Assembly: GCF_026191375.1 (NCBI RefSeq)
Contig: NZ_JAODTL010000019.1
Location: 1 to 59,252, forward strand
Direction of reading: 5' to 3'
DNA from: Marinomonas pontica
Lineage (GTDB): Bacteria; Pseudomonadota; Gammaproteobacteria; Pseudomonadales; Marinomonadaceae
Length of the DNA stretch: 59,252 nucleotides
The translations under genes were made by a program, and so were the position numbers. Shown piece by piece: positions 8,816 through 17,313 of this stretch. The notes beneath the pieces were generated by a model. It was not told the DNA's origin. It did no database searches and saw nothing but the letters and a program-made list of their open reading frames with translations. Position 1 is the stretch's first letter; each line of letters starts with the position of its first letter.

Positions 8816-9363
8816 AAAATGTTCTCTTATGAAATTAGTCTTACTGCGGAAGACGTTGTGCTTACTCGTCTGATAATCGAACTTTACTTCGATTTTCATA
8901 TTGCTTGCACAGGATTAAAGCCACATTCTTCCGATATAAATCACCTTAACCCGAGCAAATGATGTGAGTAACTATCCCCGAGTGGGTATATGCAAAGATG
9001 GAACCACTTGTATATAAATCACACTCTAAAAGATGACTGCTTTTCTTCACTTTCAGCTATTTTGCTGATATGTATTAATAAAGAATCGCCTTAATGTGTT
9101 TGAGGACAGCGCTTTCGAGCGATATAAGCCGAAAAATCATTCAGGTTATGCATTCATTTTTACTACAGAAAGAATAAAAAAGTCGATGGAAATTTTGCGC
9201 CAGCGGAGCAATTTTAGGGATGAAGACAAAACCGAGTAAAAAGTCGACTTGAACTCAACCCAATCGACACATTAAAAATAGCCAGCAGTGTGCGTTTTAT
9301 CCGTTTCTCGTTTGAAGCCGTACACTCAGAGCAAGTTCATGACGCTGGATAACACGGCGATAC
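8816..9363. other. Divergent intergenic region puuA / luxR-type gene
   Basis: This 548-nt gap separates the minus-strand puuA from the plus-strand LuxR-type regulator. It contains the CCC/GGG dyad at 8973-8990 and must hold promoters for both genes. I see no credible ORF or RNA gene in it. Confidence 0.6.
8973..8990. promoter_or_regulatory. Dyad operator TATNCCCNNNNGGGNATA (site 1)
   Basis: The site reads TATCCCCGAGTGGGTATA, a dyad with arms TATNCCC and GGGNATA. The same pattern recurs at 17210-17227. It is 158 nt before the puuA ATG and about 375-390 nt before the LuxR-type gene. Two matches to an 18-bp pattern, both in promoter regions of one pathway, support a shared regulator. The identity of the regulator is inferred. 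Confidence 0.65.
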
Positions 9364-10203
9364 ATGACAAAGGATTTCAGAACAATGCAGAAAAACACCC
9401 TAAGAGGGCAATTGTCTTTACCCGACTTAATGAAAGACCTCGGCGCGCTTACCAATCACATTCGGGTACCCAGCTTTCCTATTGCGTTAGAAGGGGTGCT
9501 CAGCAACCTGTGCTATTTCGATACCATCATTATCGTGACCTACAAAAAAGCGCTAAAGCCACTGCTGATCCATCCGAGTGACCCAAGTGAGCAAAGTCAC
9601 ACCCTGCGTATGTATTTAAACAAGGCCTACTTGCTAGATCCCTTGTTTAACGCCATACAACACGGGATCGCACCGGGCGTTTATCGTTTGGTCGACATGT
9701 CACCCGATTCATTCGAAGAAACCGAATACTACCAAACCTGTTACCGCAACTTTGACTTAGTCGATGAAATCAACATCTTGGTGGAATTAGACGCGGCCAC
9801 TACCTGCGCCGTGTCATTAGGCCGACAAAAAGCCGTCGGCTCGATTCGCCGAACAGAACTGAACAATTTGAAAAGCGTTTTCCCCATGTTAGAAGCCTTG
9901 ATCCGCCAATTTTGGCTCACGCAAGCGGGGGAGTTCGTCGAGAGGGAATCCAGTACAGGGCCGTTAAAATACGCACTGAAAACCTTTGCGCATGGCGTAT
10001 TGACCACCCGCGAGCAGGAAATTTTGGGCTTGTTATTGAAAGGACACTCGTCAAAATCCATTGCGAACGAATTAGGCATCAGTGCCGGAACCGTCAAAGT
10101 ACACCGCAAAAACATTCACGCGCGATTAGACACATCCACGCAGTCAGAAATTTTTACTTTGTTCCTCAGTCACTTAGATGCCTTAGACAGAGAAAAAAGC
10201 TAA
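9364..10203 (+). CDS. LuxR-family transcriptional regulator
   Basis: A 279-residue regulator with a C-terminal LuxR HTH at about residues 213-270 (LTTREQEILGLLLKGHSSKS, then NELGISAGTVKVHRKNI). The first 200 residues resemble no domain I can name with confidence, and no phospho-acceptor receiver motif is visible, so it is probably a ligand-sensing LuxR-type protein. The start is ambiguous: ATG 9364, or ATG 9385 which has AAAGGA 10 nt upstream. Placement between two polyamine units makes it a candidate for the dyads at 8973 and 17210. It converges on the TetR-type gene, with only 27 nt between the stops. Confidence 0.85.
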   Translation: MTKDFRTMQKNTLRGQLSLPDLMKDLGALTNHIRVPSFPIALEGVLSNLCYFDTIIIVTYKKALKPLLIHPSDPSEQSHTLRMYLNKAYLLDPLFNAIQHGIAPGVYRLVDMSPDSFEETEYYQTCYRNFDLVDEINILVELDAATTCAVSLGRQKAVGSIRRTELNNLKSVFPMLEALIRQFWLTQAGEFVERESSTGPLKYALKTFAHGVLTTREQEILGLLLKGHSSKSIANELGISAGTVKVHRKNIHARLDTSTQSEIFTLFLSHLDALDREKS

Positions 10204-10230
10204 TCAACCTAGAAGATGCCCAAAGAACGA

Positions 10231-10884
10231 CTATTCTGGTTCATTCAGATGTCGTTCTAGCACGCACGTCAGCATCAATTTTAAATCGTCGAGGGTACGC
10301 GCAGCGCGGCGTTCATTTTGGTTCACAACAACCAGATAGGTACTGTGTGTTACTTCTAGGTACAGACGCGCAATACGTTCCCGCTCGCGAATGTGCTTTT
10401 TAAAGCCTAAGCGTTTGAACACCTTAGCCATTTGAGAAATCACCATGTCATCATGGCGTTCGTCTAATTCACGCAATTCCTGCACCGAAAACATGGCTTG
10501 CACCAAACGTAATACCGCGCGCTGTTGGCGATAAGTACGCAAATTAATGTCGACAACTTGATCAATAAAGTTGGGCAGCGTCATGTCTTCTAAACGCCAC
10601 TCCTGAATGTCTTTTAAAACGTCTTCGATGCTGTCCAGCCAAGACTTGCCCATGGCATACAAAATGGCGTGTTTATTGGGAAAGTAATGGTACAAAGACC
10701 CCACGGAAATACCGACTTCTTTCGCGATAATCGCCGTATTCAGATCGTTCAAACCAACGGTTTCTAACAATTCGCTGGTCACGTCTAAAATTTGTTGCGC
10801 GCGTTTAATCGAACGAGACTGCACAGGCTCGCTACGAGGCGAAACAGATTGCATGGTTTTCATTGTCGTAGGGGGGTTGGCCAT
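10231..10884 (-). CDS. TetR-family transcriptional regulator
   Basis: A 217-residue protein with an N-terminal TetR HTH: AQQILDVTSELLETVG, then IAKEVGISVGSLYHYFPNK at about residues 53-71. The C-terminal ligand domain is typical in size and not assignable. It lies 104 nt downstream of puuB on the same strand, so it may be co-transcribed or have its own promoter. The neighbourhood suggests repression of the puuB/puuA2 genes, but no shared operator between its own upstream region and the 12267-12504 promoter region was found by eye. ATG 10884 is the furthest upstream start, with AAGGA 13-14 nt away; ATG 10863 and 10854 are possible. Confidence 0.88.
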   Translation of the reverse strand: MANPPTTMKTMQSVSPRSEPVQSRSIKRAQQILDVTSELLETVGLNDLNTAIIAKEVGISVGSLYHYFPNKHAILYAMGKSWLDSIEDVLKDIQEWRLEDMTLPNFIDQVVDINLRTYRQQRAVLRLVQAMFSVQELRELDERHDDMVISQMAKVFKRLGFKKHIRERERIARLYLEVTHSTYLVVVNQNERRAARTLDDLKLMLTCVLERHLNEPE

Positions 10885-10988
10885 GATCGGGATTGGCTTC
10901 CTTATAAACAGAGAACATCAAATAAAGTGTTTAAATTATACACATACCCATGAACACTAAACACACCCATCGCACAGCGTTCGTCGCA

Positions 10989-12266
10989 TTACGGCAACCG
11001 GTCTAACATCGAGTAATACAACATGCCAGCGACCAAACCTGGCCAGCGAAGTAGGGTACCACCGGGGAAGTCTCGCATCGGCAGCTTTTCGAAGGCATCC
11101 ACTTCTTCTAACGAACCTTGCACCGCTTTAGCGAAGATCGCACCGGCGTAGGTTGCCATCGCCACGCCATGACCAGAATAACCTTGCGCCACAAAAATAT
11201 TTTCCTGCTGTCGCGCAATGTGCGGCATTCTGTTTAACGTAATCGCCAAGGTGCCACCCCACGCATAGTCGATACGATAATCACCTAACTCTGGGTAAGT
11301 AGCTAGCATGTGTTTTTTAACAAACCCAGCAATGTCTTTCGGAAAACGCTGACTGTAATTTTCACCGCCACCCCAGAGCATTCTTCTGTCTTTGGACAGA
11401 CGATAGTAATTCACCACAAATTTCGAATCCGCCACCGCGATACGGTCTGGGTTGATCCGATCCGCAACGCGTTCAGGAAGCGGCTCTGTGGCAATAATAA
11501 AGTTATTGATCGGCATGATTTTTCGCGCCGCCGGACCGTTCAAGTGACCAAGATAGCCATTGCACGCAAACAACAAATAACGACAACGCACGCGCCCTTT
11601 GGCGGTTATGACTTCAGGTTGCTGGCCATCCGTGTATTCCAATACCGCAGAATTATCGTACAACTTCGCCCCATGGGCTTCTGCCGCTTTCGCCAACCCA
11701 AGCGCAAAGTTAAGCGGATGAATGTGCGCGCCTTCTTTGTACCATTCACCGCCGTAGTAACGATCTGTACCTAATTTATCAGCGACGGTTTTTGCATCTA
11801 GGAACTCAACACCCTCGTATTTAAGCTGTTGACGCTTGTATTCAACGGCGTCTTTTATGTCCGTTGCGTGGCTTAGTTTAGACGCCACATGCAGCACGCC
11901 AGCCGTTAAATCACAATCGATTTGGTATTTTTCGACCAAGTCCTTGACCAATTCCACCGAGTCCAGCGAGGTTTGCCACAACACATCCGCCGTCTCTTTA
12001 CCGACTTTATTGACCATCTCTGCGTGGCCCATGTTATGGCCTTGGCAAATTTGTCCGCCGTTGCGCCCAGAAGCGCCCCAGCCAATGTCATTGGCCTCCA
12101 ATAACGTCACTTGAAACCCCGCTTCCGCAAGATGCAACGCCGCAGAGGTTCCCGTAAATCCGCCGCCTATAATGCAAATATCGGCACTGTGATCACCCAC
12201 TAGCTGAGGACGACTTTTGTACTCTTTTGCGGTTGCCTCATAGTAAGACGGTTCGTGTTTGCTCAA
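10989..12266 (-). CDS. puuB: Gamma-glutamylputrescine oxidase (FAD, copy 1)
   Basis: A 425-residue DadA/PuuB-type flavoprotein oxidase. The Rossmann FAD motif is ADICIIGGGFTGTSAALHLA, followed by the GWGASGRNGGQI signature of PuuB-like oxidases. The C-terminus carries YAWGGTLAITLNRMPHI and AQGYSGHGVAMAT. It would oxidise gamma-glutamylputrescine to the aldehyde used by PuuC. It is transcribed divergently from puuA2, with 238 nt between the starts. A second, related copy lies at 18923. Which copy is the main PuuB cannot be told from sequence. Confidence 0.88.
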   Translation of the reverse strand: MSKHEPSYYEATAKEYKSRPQLVGDHSADICIIGGGFTGTSAALHLAEAGFQVTLLEANDIGWGASGRNGGQICQGHNMGHAEMVNKVGKETADVLWQTSLDSVELVKDLVEKYQIDCDLTAGVLHVASKLSHATDIKDAVEYKRQQLKYEGVEFLDAKTVADKLGTDRYYGGEWYKEGAHIHPLNFALGLAKAAEAHGAKLYDNSAVLEYTDGQQPEVITAKGRVRCRYLLFACNGYLGHLNGPAARKIMPINNFIIATEPLPERVADRINPDRIAVADSKFVVNYYRLSKDRRMLWGGGENYSQRFPKDIAGFVKKHMLATYPELGDYRIDYAWGGTLAITLNRMPHIARQQENIFVAQGYSGHGVAMATYAGAIFAKAVQGSLEEVDAFEKLPMRDFPGGTLLRWPGLVAGMLYYSMLDRLP

Positions 12267-12364
12267 GGGGCACTCCTGTCATAATCCAAAACTCAATAAC
12301 CGAATGATTGATCGATTTTATAGGCAGTGTCAATTGTAATATGAACTTATTTTTTGACAAGGTG

Positions 12365-12380
12365 TTGATTTAATGATCAA
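12365..12380. promoter_or_regulatory. Possible operator in the puuB / puuA2 divergent promoter
   Basis: TTGAT and ATCAA form a dyad around 6 nt (TTGATTTAATGATCAA). It lies centrally in the 238-nt region between the puuB and puuA2 starts, with an AT-rich context. The arms are short, so chance occurrence is quite possible. Confidence 0.3.
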
Positions 12381-12504
12381 AGTAAAATAATGTTTAAACC
12401 GAAGTATTATTCGGGTTGTGAAATCATAAACCCAACCAAAAGAGCCAGTAAAAAACACATTACGGCGTAGGAACATTCGTTAAGCAGCCAACTTAAGGTG
12501 AGTT

Positions 12505-13846
12505 ATGACAGAGTTTGAAGCTTTTTTAAAAGAGCATGCAATTACTGAAGTCGAGTCAACACTAGCAGACATGACAGGGAACGCGCGGGGTAAGTTTTAC
12601 CCGACGTTCAAGTTCCTTGCAGAAAAGACAGGGCGCATCCCTGAAACAGTTCTAGTGCAAAGTGTGACCGGAGACTGGGCCGACAATCATTACGATATTG
12701 TCGACGCCAGCGACCGTGACATGGTGTTGAAACCCGACCCAAATACTCTGCGCATGGTGCCATGGGCCGACGAACCTACGGCTCAAGTAATCAACGACTG
12801 CTACACCACCGATGGCAACCTGCATCCGTTGGCCAGCCGAACGATTTTGCGTCATATTTTATCGCTTTATGAAGCGGAAGGCTTAAAACCCGTCATCGCA
12901 CCAGAAGTCGAATTTTATCTGATTCAACCCAATACCGACCCAGATTATGAGCTAAAACCGGCAGCAGGGCGCTCCGGCAAACGCGAAACCTCACGCCGCT
13001 CATACAGCATTGATGCGGTCAACGAGTTCAACACCATCATTGATACGCTTTACAGCTATTGCGAAGCTCAGGGATTGGACGTAGACACCTTGATCCACGA
13101 ATCTGGTGCCGCGCAAATGGAGATCAACTTCATTCATGGCGACCCATTGGATTTGGCAGATCAAGTGTTTGTGTTCAAACGCACGCTTCGAGAAGCCGCA
13201 CTCAAACACGGTGTGTACGCCACCTTCATGGCAAAACCGATGAAAGACGAACCCGGCAGCTCGATGCACATTCACCAAAGTTTGGTGGACGCCAAAACCG
13301 GTAAAAACGTCTTTGACGACAACGGTAAACCGAGCGAATTGTTCTACCATTATTTAGGGGTTGCAGACGTACACACCCAACGCGATCTCTTTCTTCGCGC
13401 CAAACGTCAACTCGTATCGCCGTTTTTCACCAGAAATGGCCGCGCCTATTAACATGAACTGGGGATTTGATAACCGTACAGCAGGGCTGCGTATTCCATT
13501 TGCACCGCCACAAGGCACGCGCATCGAAAACCGTTTCCCCGGTGCCGACTCCAACCCGTATCTCGCCATCGCGGCGACGTTGGCGTGTGGTTATTTAGGC
13601 ATGAAGCAAAAGCTACAACCCACCGATCCGATTAAAACGAATCAGCCACCGTCCGATTACCCAGAAGTGGAAATCGCTCGAACGCTAGAAGAAGGCCTAC
13701 GTTTGTTAGAAGAATGTGAGCCATTATGTGACATCTTAGGCAATGACTTTGTCACTGCTTATATGGGTGTAAAACGCAGTGAGTTCGAAACCTTTAACCG
13801 GGTAATCAGCTCATGGGAACGCGAGCATCTATTGTTGAATGTGTAA
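12505..13846 (+). CDS. Gamma-glutamylputrescine synthetase-like (copy 2), frameshifted
   Basis: Two frames join to a glutamine-synthetase-family protein of about 446 residues. The first holds EVEFYLIQP, HESGAAQMEINFIHGDP and FMAKPMKDEPGSSMHIHQSL. The second resumes with QTYTPNAISFFAPNVNSYRR and ends normally at 13846. The break is at the GGGG run 13357-13360; either one extra G or two missing G bases would restore it, and the family pattern GGLQ favours two missing. It is followed after 84 nt by potF2. The role is ligation of glutamate to a polyamine or similar amine; whether its substrate differs from copy 1 is unknown. Confidence 0.84.
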
Positions 13847-13864
13847 TTATTTTTAATCCACAGA

Positions 13865-13900
13865 GCATCACGACAAGGATAAAAAAGCCTTGCGTGGTGC
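13865..13900 (+). other. Hairpin between puuA2 and potF2
   Basis: GCATCACG-A-CAAGG (13865-13878) pairs with CCTTGCGTGGTGC (13888-13900): 8 bp with one G-U pair, a bulged A, then 5 bp, with an A-rich 9-nt loop. There is no T-run. It may stabilise the potF2 message or attenuate read-through. Confidence 0.5.
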
Positions 13901-13930
13901 ATGTAGCGTTATCACTAAAGGAAGCAAATC

Positions 13931-15052
13931 ATGACACAGAAAAACCGTAAAATGCGTCAACTGTTACCCATTGCGGGTATGGTCTGTGCGTTAGGCACAA
14001 CGGCAACGTCCGTTTCTGCCGAAACGCTAAAATTCTTCAACTGGTCGGATTACATTGCCGAAGACACCGTTGAACGATTTGAAGCCGAGACGGGCATTCA
14101 AGTCATCCAAGACGTTTTTGACAGCAACGAAGTGCTGGAAGCAAAACTGCTGGCGGGCAATTCGGGTTATGATTTGGTGGTGCCGACGGCGTCTTTCATG
14201 GGGCGTCAGATTCAAGCGGGCGTGTTTGGCAAATTGGACAAGGCCAAGTTACCGAATCTAAAACACCTCGACCCAGAACTATTGTCCTTCCTTGAAGCGG
14301 TCGATCCGGGCAACCAATACGGCGTACCGTATTTGTGGGGCACAACGGGCATTGGCTACAACGTCGACAAAGTCAAAGAAGTTCTAGGCGACGATGCTCC
14401 CGTAAACAGCTGGGATTTGGTGTTTAAACCAGAAAACATGGCCAAGCTGCAAGAATGCGGTGTTATGTTTTTGGACTCACCTGACGAACTGTACCCACTG
14501 ACATTGAATTATTTGGGCAAAAACCCCAACAGCCGCAACCCACAAGATTATGCGTTGGACAGCGAAGCAGTCAAACTGCTGAAAGACGTGCGTCCTTATG
14601 TGACACAATTCCATTCTTCTCAATACATCAGCGCGCTTGCTAACGGCGACATCTGCGTGGCCATTGGTTGGTCTGGCGATGTGATTCAAGCCCAAGACCG
14701 CGCGATCGAAGCCGATAATGGCGTGAACATCGAATACAGCATTCCAAAAGAAGGCACGCAAATCTGGTTTGACATGCTTGCCGTGCCAAAAGAAGCCGAA
14801 AACAAAGACGCTGCGTATCAGTTCATCAATTTCTTATTGCGTCCAGACGTCATTGCCGATGTCTCAAACTACGTGGCGTACGCGAACCCTAACCTCGACG
14901 CGATGGCGCTGCAAGACCCTGATATTTCGAGCAATGAAGGCATTTACCCAAGCAGCGAGGTGAAAAAGAAACTTTTCGCACAAAAAGTTCGCGGCCTAAA
15001 AATCGAGCGTTTGATGGTGCGTCTATGGACGGACATTAAAACCGGACGCTAA
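13931..15052 (+). CDS. Periplasmic polyamine-binding protein PotF-like (copy 2)
   Basis: A 373-residue solute-binding protein with a signal peptide (residues 1-30, ending SVSAET). It keeps the PotF marks LKFFNWSDYIAEDTVERF, FDSNEVLEAKLLAG, SWDLVF and FHSSQYISALANGDICVAIG. It is clearly paralogous to the copy at 6176 (same DSNEVLEAKL and NGDxCVAIG blocks). GGAAGC lies upstream of ATG 13931. No permease or ATPase accompanies it, so it probably feeds PotGHI or acts as a receptor with different affinity, as PotF and SpuE differ in Pseudomonas. Confidence 0.9.
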   Translation: MTQKNRKMRQLLPIAGMVCALGTTATSVSAETLKFFNWSDYIAEDTVERFEAETGIQVIQDVFDSNEVLEAKLLAGNSGYDLVVPTASFMGRQIQAGVFGKLDKAKLPNLKHLDPELLSFLEAVDPGNQYGVPYLWGTTGIGYNVDKVKEVLGDDAPVNSWDLVFKPENMAKLQECGVMFLDSPDELYPLTLNYLGKNPNSRNPQDYALDSEAVKLLKDVRPYVTQFHSSQYISALANGDICVAIGWSGDVIQAQDRAIEADNGVNIEYSIPKEGTQIWFDMLAVPKEAENKDAAYQFINFLLRPDVIADVSNYVAYANPNLDAMALQDPDISSNEGIYPSSEVKKKLFAQKVRGLKIERLMVRLWTDIKTGR

Positions 15053-15076
15053 GAAGCGGTAACCCTAGCGTAAAAC

Positions 15077-15112
15077 AAAAATAGCCTAGCGATGCGTCGC
15101 TAGGCTATTTTT
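15077..15112. terminator. Bidirectional terminator potF2 / aguA
   Basis: A perfect 16-bp stem, AAAAATAGCCTAGCGA with TCGCTAGGCTATTTTT, and a TGCG loop. It lies between the convergent potF2 and aguA, with a T-run for both directions. Confidence 0.92.
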
Positions 15113-15135
15113 ATGGGTGCAACACCCGCAAAACA

Positions 15136-16212
15136 TTACGCAGGAATCTGTTGCGTAATGCAGTGCAAGTTGCCTCCACCCAACAAAATATCGCGCGCTG
15201 GGATGCCGATAAGCTCATGGTGTGGGAACGCTTTCTGCAGCACATCGTGAGCAACGCGGTCTTTCGCTTCGTCCAATAACGGGTAAAACACGGCACCATT
15301 ACAGATTAAGCAGTTCGCGTAAGAGCCTGCCAAGCGATCTTCTGCCGCACGCGCCATGCGATCTGGTTGTACCAACCCGGCCGCTTCGTCTTCGCGAATA
15401 TAAAGCGGCCCCGGCATAGGCAATCTATGGACTAGGATCTGACGTCCACGCGCATCTCGCGTTTCCGCCAATAAGTTCAATGCCTGCTGGCTGATGGCGT
15501 ATTGCGGATCATTTTCGTCATCACACACCGTCAATAACACTTCACCGGGGCGAACCACATGCAAAATATTATCGATGTGGCCGTTGGTTTCATCGTTGAA
15601 TAATCCCAACGGCAACCAGATGACCTTTTCAATCGATAAGTAGGCTTTCAGCTGCGCTTCGATGCCTTCTCGGCTTAGCTCGGGATTTCGGCTTGGGTGC
15701 AGCAAACACTCTTCCGTTGTGTAAAGTGTGCCTTCGCCATCGCAATGAATCGAGCCGCCTTCAAGCACAAAAGGCGCGTCATAACGTTCTACGCCTTCTT
15801 GCTGAGCAATCTGCGTGGCGACGTTTTCATCGTCAGACCAATCGTCATAAAGTCCATCCAATTCGCCCCCCCACGCATTAAATTGCCAATTCACCGCACG
15901 CTTAACACCGGCGTCATTGACGACCATCGTCGGGCCAATGTCTCGCATCCATGCGTCATTGTAAGTCATGGGAAAGAGCTGAGTAGAGCTGGGCAGCATG
16001 CTTCTGGCTTGCGCTTCGTACTCTGGCAACACCGCCAATTTTACCGTGACATAGCCACTTAAACGTTCAATAAAATGCGCGAAAGCCGCCTGCGCAGGCA
16101 AGCCATTATCACGCCAGTTATCGGGACGAGTCGGCCATGCCAGCCACACCGTGCTCTGAGGGCTGTGTTCACCCGGCATCCAAAAATCATCCGCTTTGGG
16201 AGTGGTTAACAT
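15136..16212 (-). CDS. aguA: Agmatine deiminase
   Basis: A 358-residue member of the Porphyromonas-type peptidylarginine deiminase family. It hydrolyses agmatine to N-carbamoylputrescine and ammonia. Visible marks are AWMRDIGPTMVVN, WGGELDG, FVLEGGSIHCDGEGTLYTTEECLL, NGHIDN and the catalytic Cys near residue 351 in GGGNLHCITQQ. The length fits the family (about 365). It follows aguB by 8 nt, so the two steps are made from one transcript, as in other aguBA operons. Confidence 0.95.
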   Translation of the reverse strand: MLTTPKADDFWMPGEHSPQSTVWLAWPTRPDNWRDNGLPAQAAFAHFIERLSGYVTVKLAVLPEYEAQARSMLPSSTQLFPMTYNDAWMRDIGPTMVVNDAGVKRAVNWQFNAWGGELDGLYDDWSDDENVATQIAQQEGVERYDAPFVLEGGSIHCDGEGTLYTTEECLLHPSRNPELSREGIEAQLKAYLSIEKVIWLPLGLFNDETNGHIDNILHVVRPGEVLLTVCDDENDPQYAISQQALNLLAETRDARGRQILVHRLPMPGPLYIREDEAAGLVQPDRMARAAEDRLAGSYANCLICNGAVFYPLLDEAKDRVAHDVLQKAFPHHELIGIPARDILLGGGNLHCITQQIPA

Positions 16213-16220
16213 GCAGCCTC

Positions 16221-17099
16221 CTATTTGACCTGACCATCGAGGGTTTTGATGACGTCGTAATGCTCTGGTCGACGATCACGGAAAAGCCCCCACGCCTTAC
16301 GCTGAGTACGCACTTTTTCCAAATCAAACGTGTGCACCAGAATCGCTTCGCTCTCGCGGTCAGCTTGCTCGATTAATTCACCACGTTCATCGCAAATAAA
16401 CGACGAACCATAGAAGGTCAGTGCCAAATCACGGTGTTCCGCTTGTTCCGTGCCAATTCGGTTGGACGCAATCACTGGCGTCTGGTTGGCGGCAGCATGA
16501 CCGCGCATGGTGTTTGTCCAGTGAGGCATGCTGTCGAGATCGGATTGGCTCGGCTCGGAACCAATGGCCGTTGGGAAAAGCAACAAATCGGCTCCCATCA
16601 GCGCCATAGATCGCGCGGTTTCTGGGAACCACTGATCCCAACAAATACCCACACCAATGCAACCGAATTTTGTGTTCCACACTTTGAAGCCAGTATCGCC
16701 AGGGCTGAAGTAGTATTTTTCCAAATAACCATCGCTGTCAGGGATGTGCGTTTTACGATACACACCCAACAACTCGCCACCCGCATCGATCATTGCCAAG
16801 GAGTTAAAACGGACTTGTCCGGCTTTTTCAAACCAACTAAACGGCAAGACTACATTCAATTCGGCCGCCAACGCTTGGAAGCGCTTAAAGGCCGCATTTT
16901 CGGACAATGTGGTCGCCAAATCATGATAGGGTTCGTGGATCTCTATGCAAAAATACGGCGTTTCAAACAACTCCTGAATCAGGATAACTTGAGCGCCTTT
17001 GGCAGCCGCCGAACGTATTAGCTTTTCCGCACGATCAAGGTTATCTTGCTGGTTCCACGTGCAATGCATTTGCGTGGCGGCAACGGTTATCTTTGACAT
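16221..17099 (-). CDS. aguB: N-carbamoylputrescine amidase
   Basis: A 292-residue nitrilase-fold amidase with the Glu-Lys-Cys triad visible: E43 in IQELFE, K116 in YRKTHIPD and C153 in GVGICWDQWFPE. It converts N-carbamoylputrescine to putrescine, CO2 and ammonia. Length and motifs match AguB closely. It is the first gene of aguBA and diverges from puuC across 214 nt containing the CCC/GGG dyad. Its putrescine product feeds the Puu enzymes in the same island. Confidence 0.95.
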   Translation of the reverse strand: MSKITVAATQMHCTWNQQDNLDRAEKLIRSAAAKGAQVILIQELFETPYFCIEIHEPYHDLATTLSENAAFKRFQALAAELNVVLPFSWFEKAGQVRFNSLAMIDAGGELLGVYRKTHIPDSDGYLEKYYFSPGDTGFKVWNTKFGCIGVGICWDQWFPETARSMALMGADLLLFPTAIGSEPSQSDLDSMPHWTNTMRGHAAANQTPVIASNRIGTEQAEHRDLALTFYGSSFICDERGELIEQADRESEAILVHTFDLEKVRTQRKAWGLFRDRRPEHYDVIKTLDGQVK

Positions 17100-17209
17100 A
17101 AGCTGAGTACTCCAAATGACAGTTTGTTAGAAGTTTTTTCATTATTTTGTCTGACTAAACGATGTTCTAAAGCCAATTTCGCCATCTTAGAGAATTCGGA
17201 AAATTACGA

Positions 17210-17227
17210 TATACCCCCACGGGGATA
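17210..17227. promoter_or_regulatory. Dyad operator TATNCCCNNNNGGGNATA (site 2)
   Basis: TATACCCCCACGGGGATA matches the dyad at 8973-8990 in both arms and spacing. It lies 111 nt before the aguB ATG and 87 nt before the puuC ATG, in their shared divergent promoter region. One regulator could thus govern aguBA, puuC and puuA-pot together. Confidence 0.65.
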
Positions 17228-17313
17228 TGGTGTGAAAGGACGCTGCTCAGTTAGTTTAGATTCATAGCAACCCATTTAGCGTTTTTGTTGGACGCCAAAG
17301 AAAGGAATTACGT

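Noticed and set aside
10224..10258. AGAACGAC/GTCGTTCT inverted repeat as a terminator for the LuxR-type gene
   Set aside because: The loop is 19 nt, there is no T-run, and the stem overlaps the coding end of the TetR-type gene.
17051..17066. parS-like sequence GGTTCCACGTGCAATG inside aguB
   Set aside because: It matches the parS palindrome at only about 12 of 16 positions and its right half is poor. Other CACGTG-centred sequences near 22014 and 49340 are no better. No full parS was found, and ParB-bound sites may lie outside the window.
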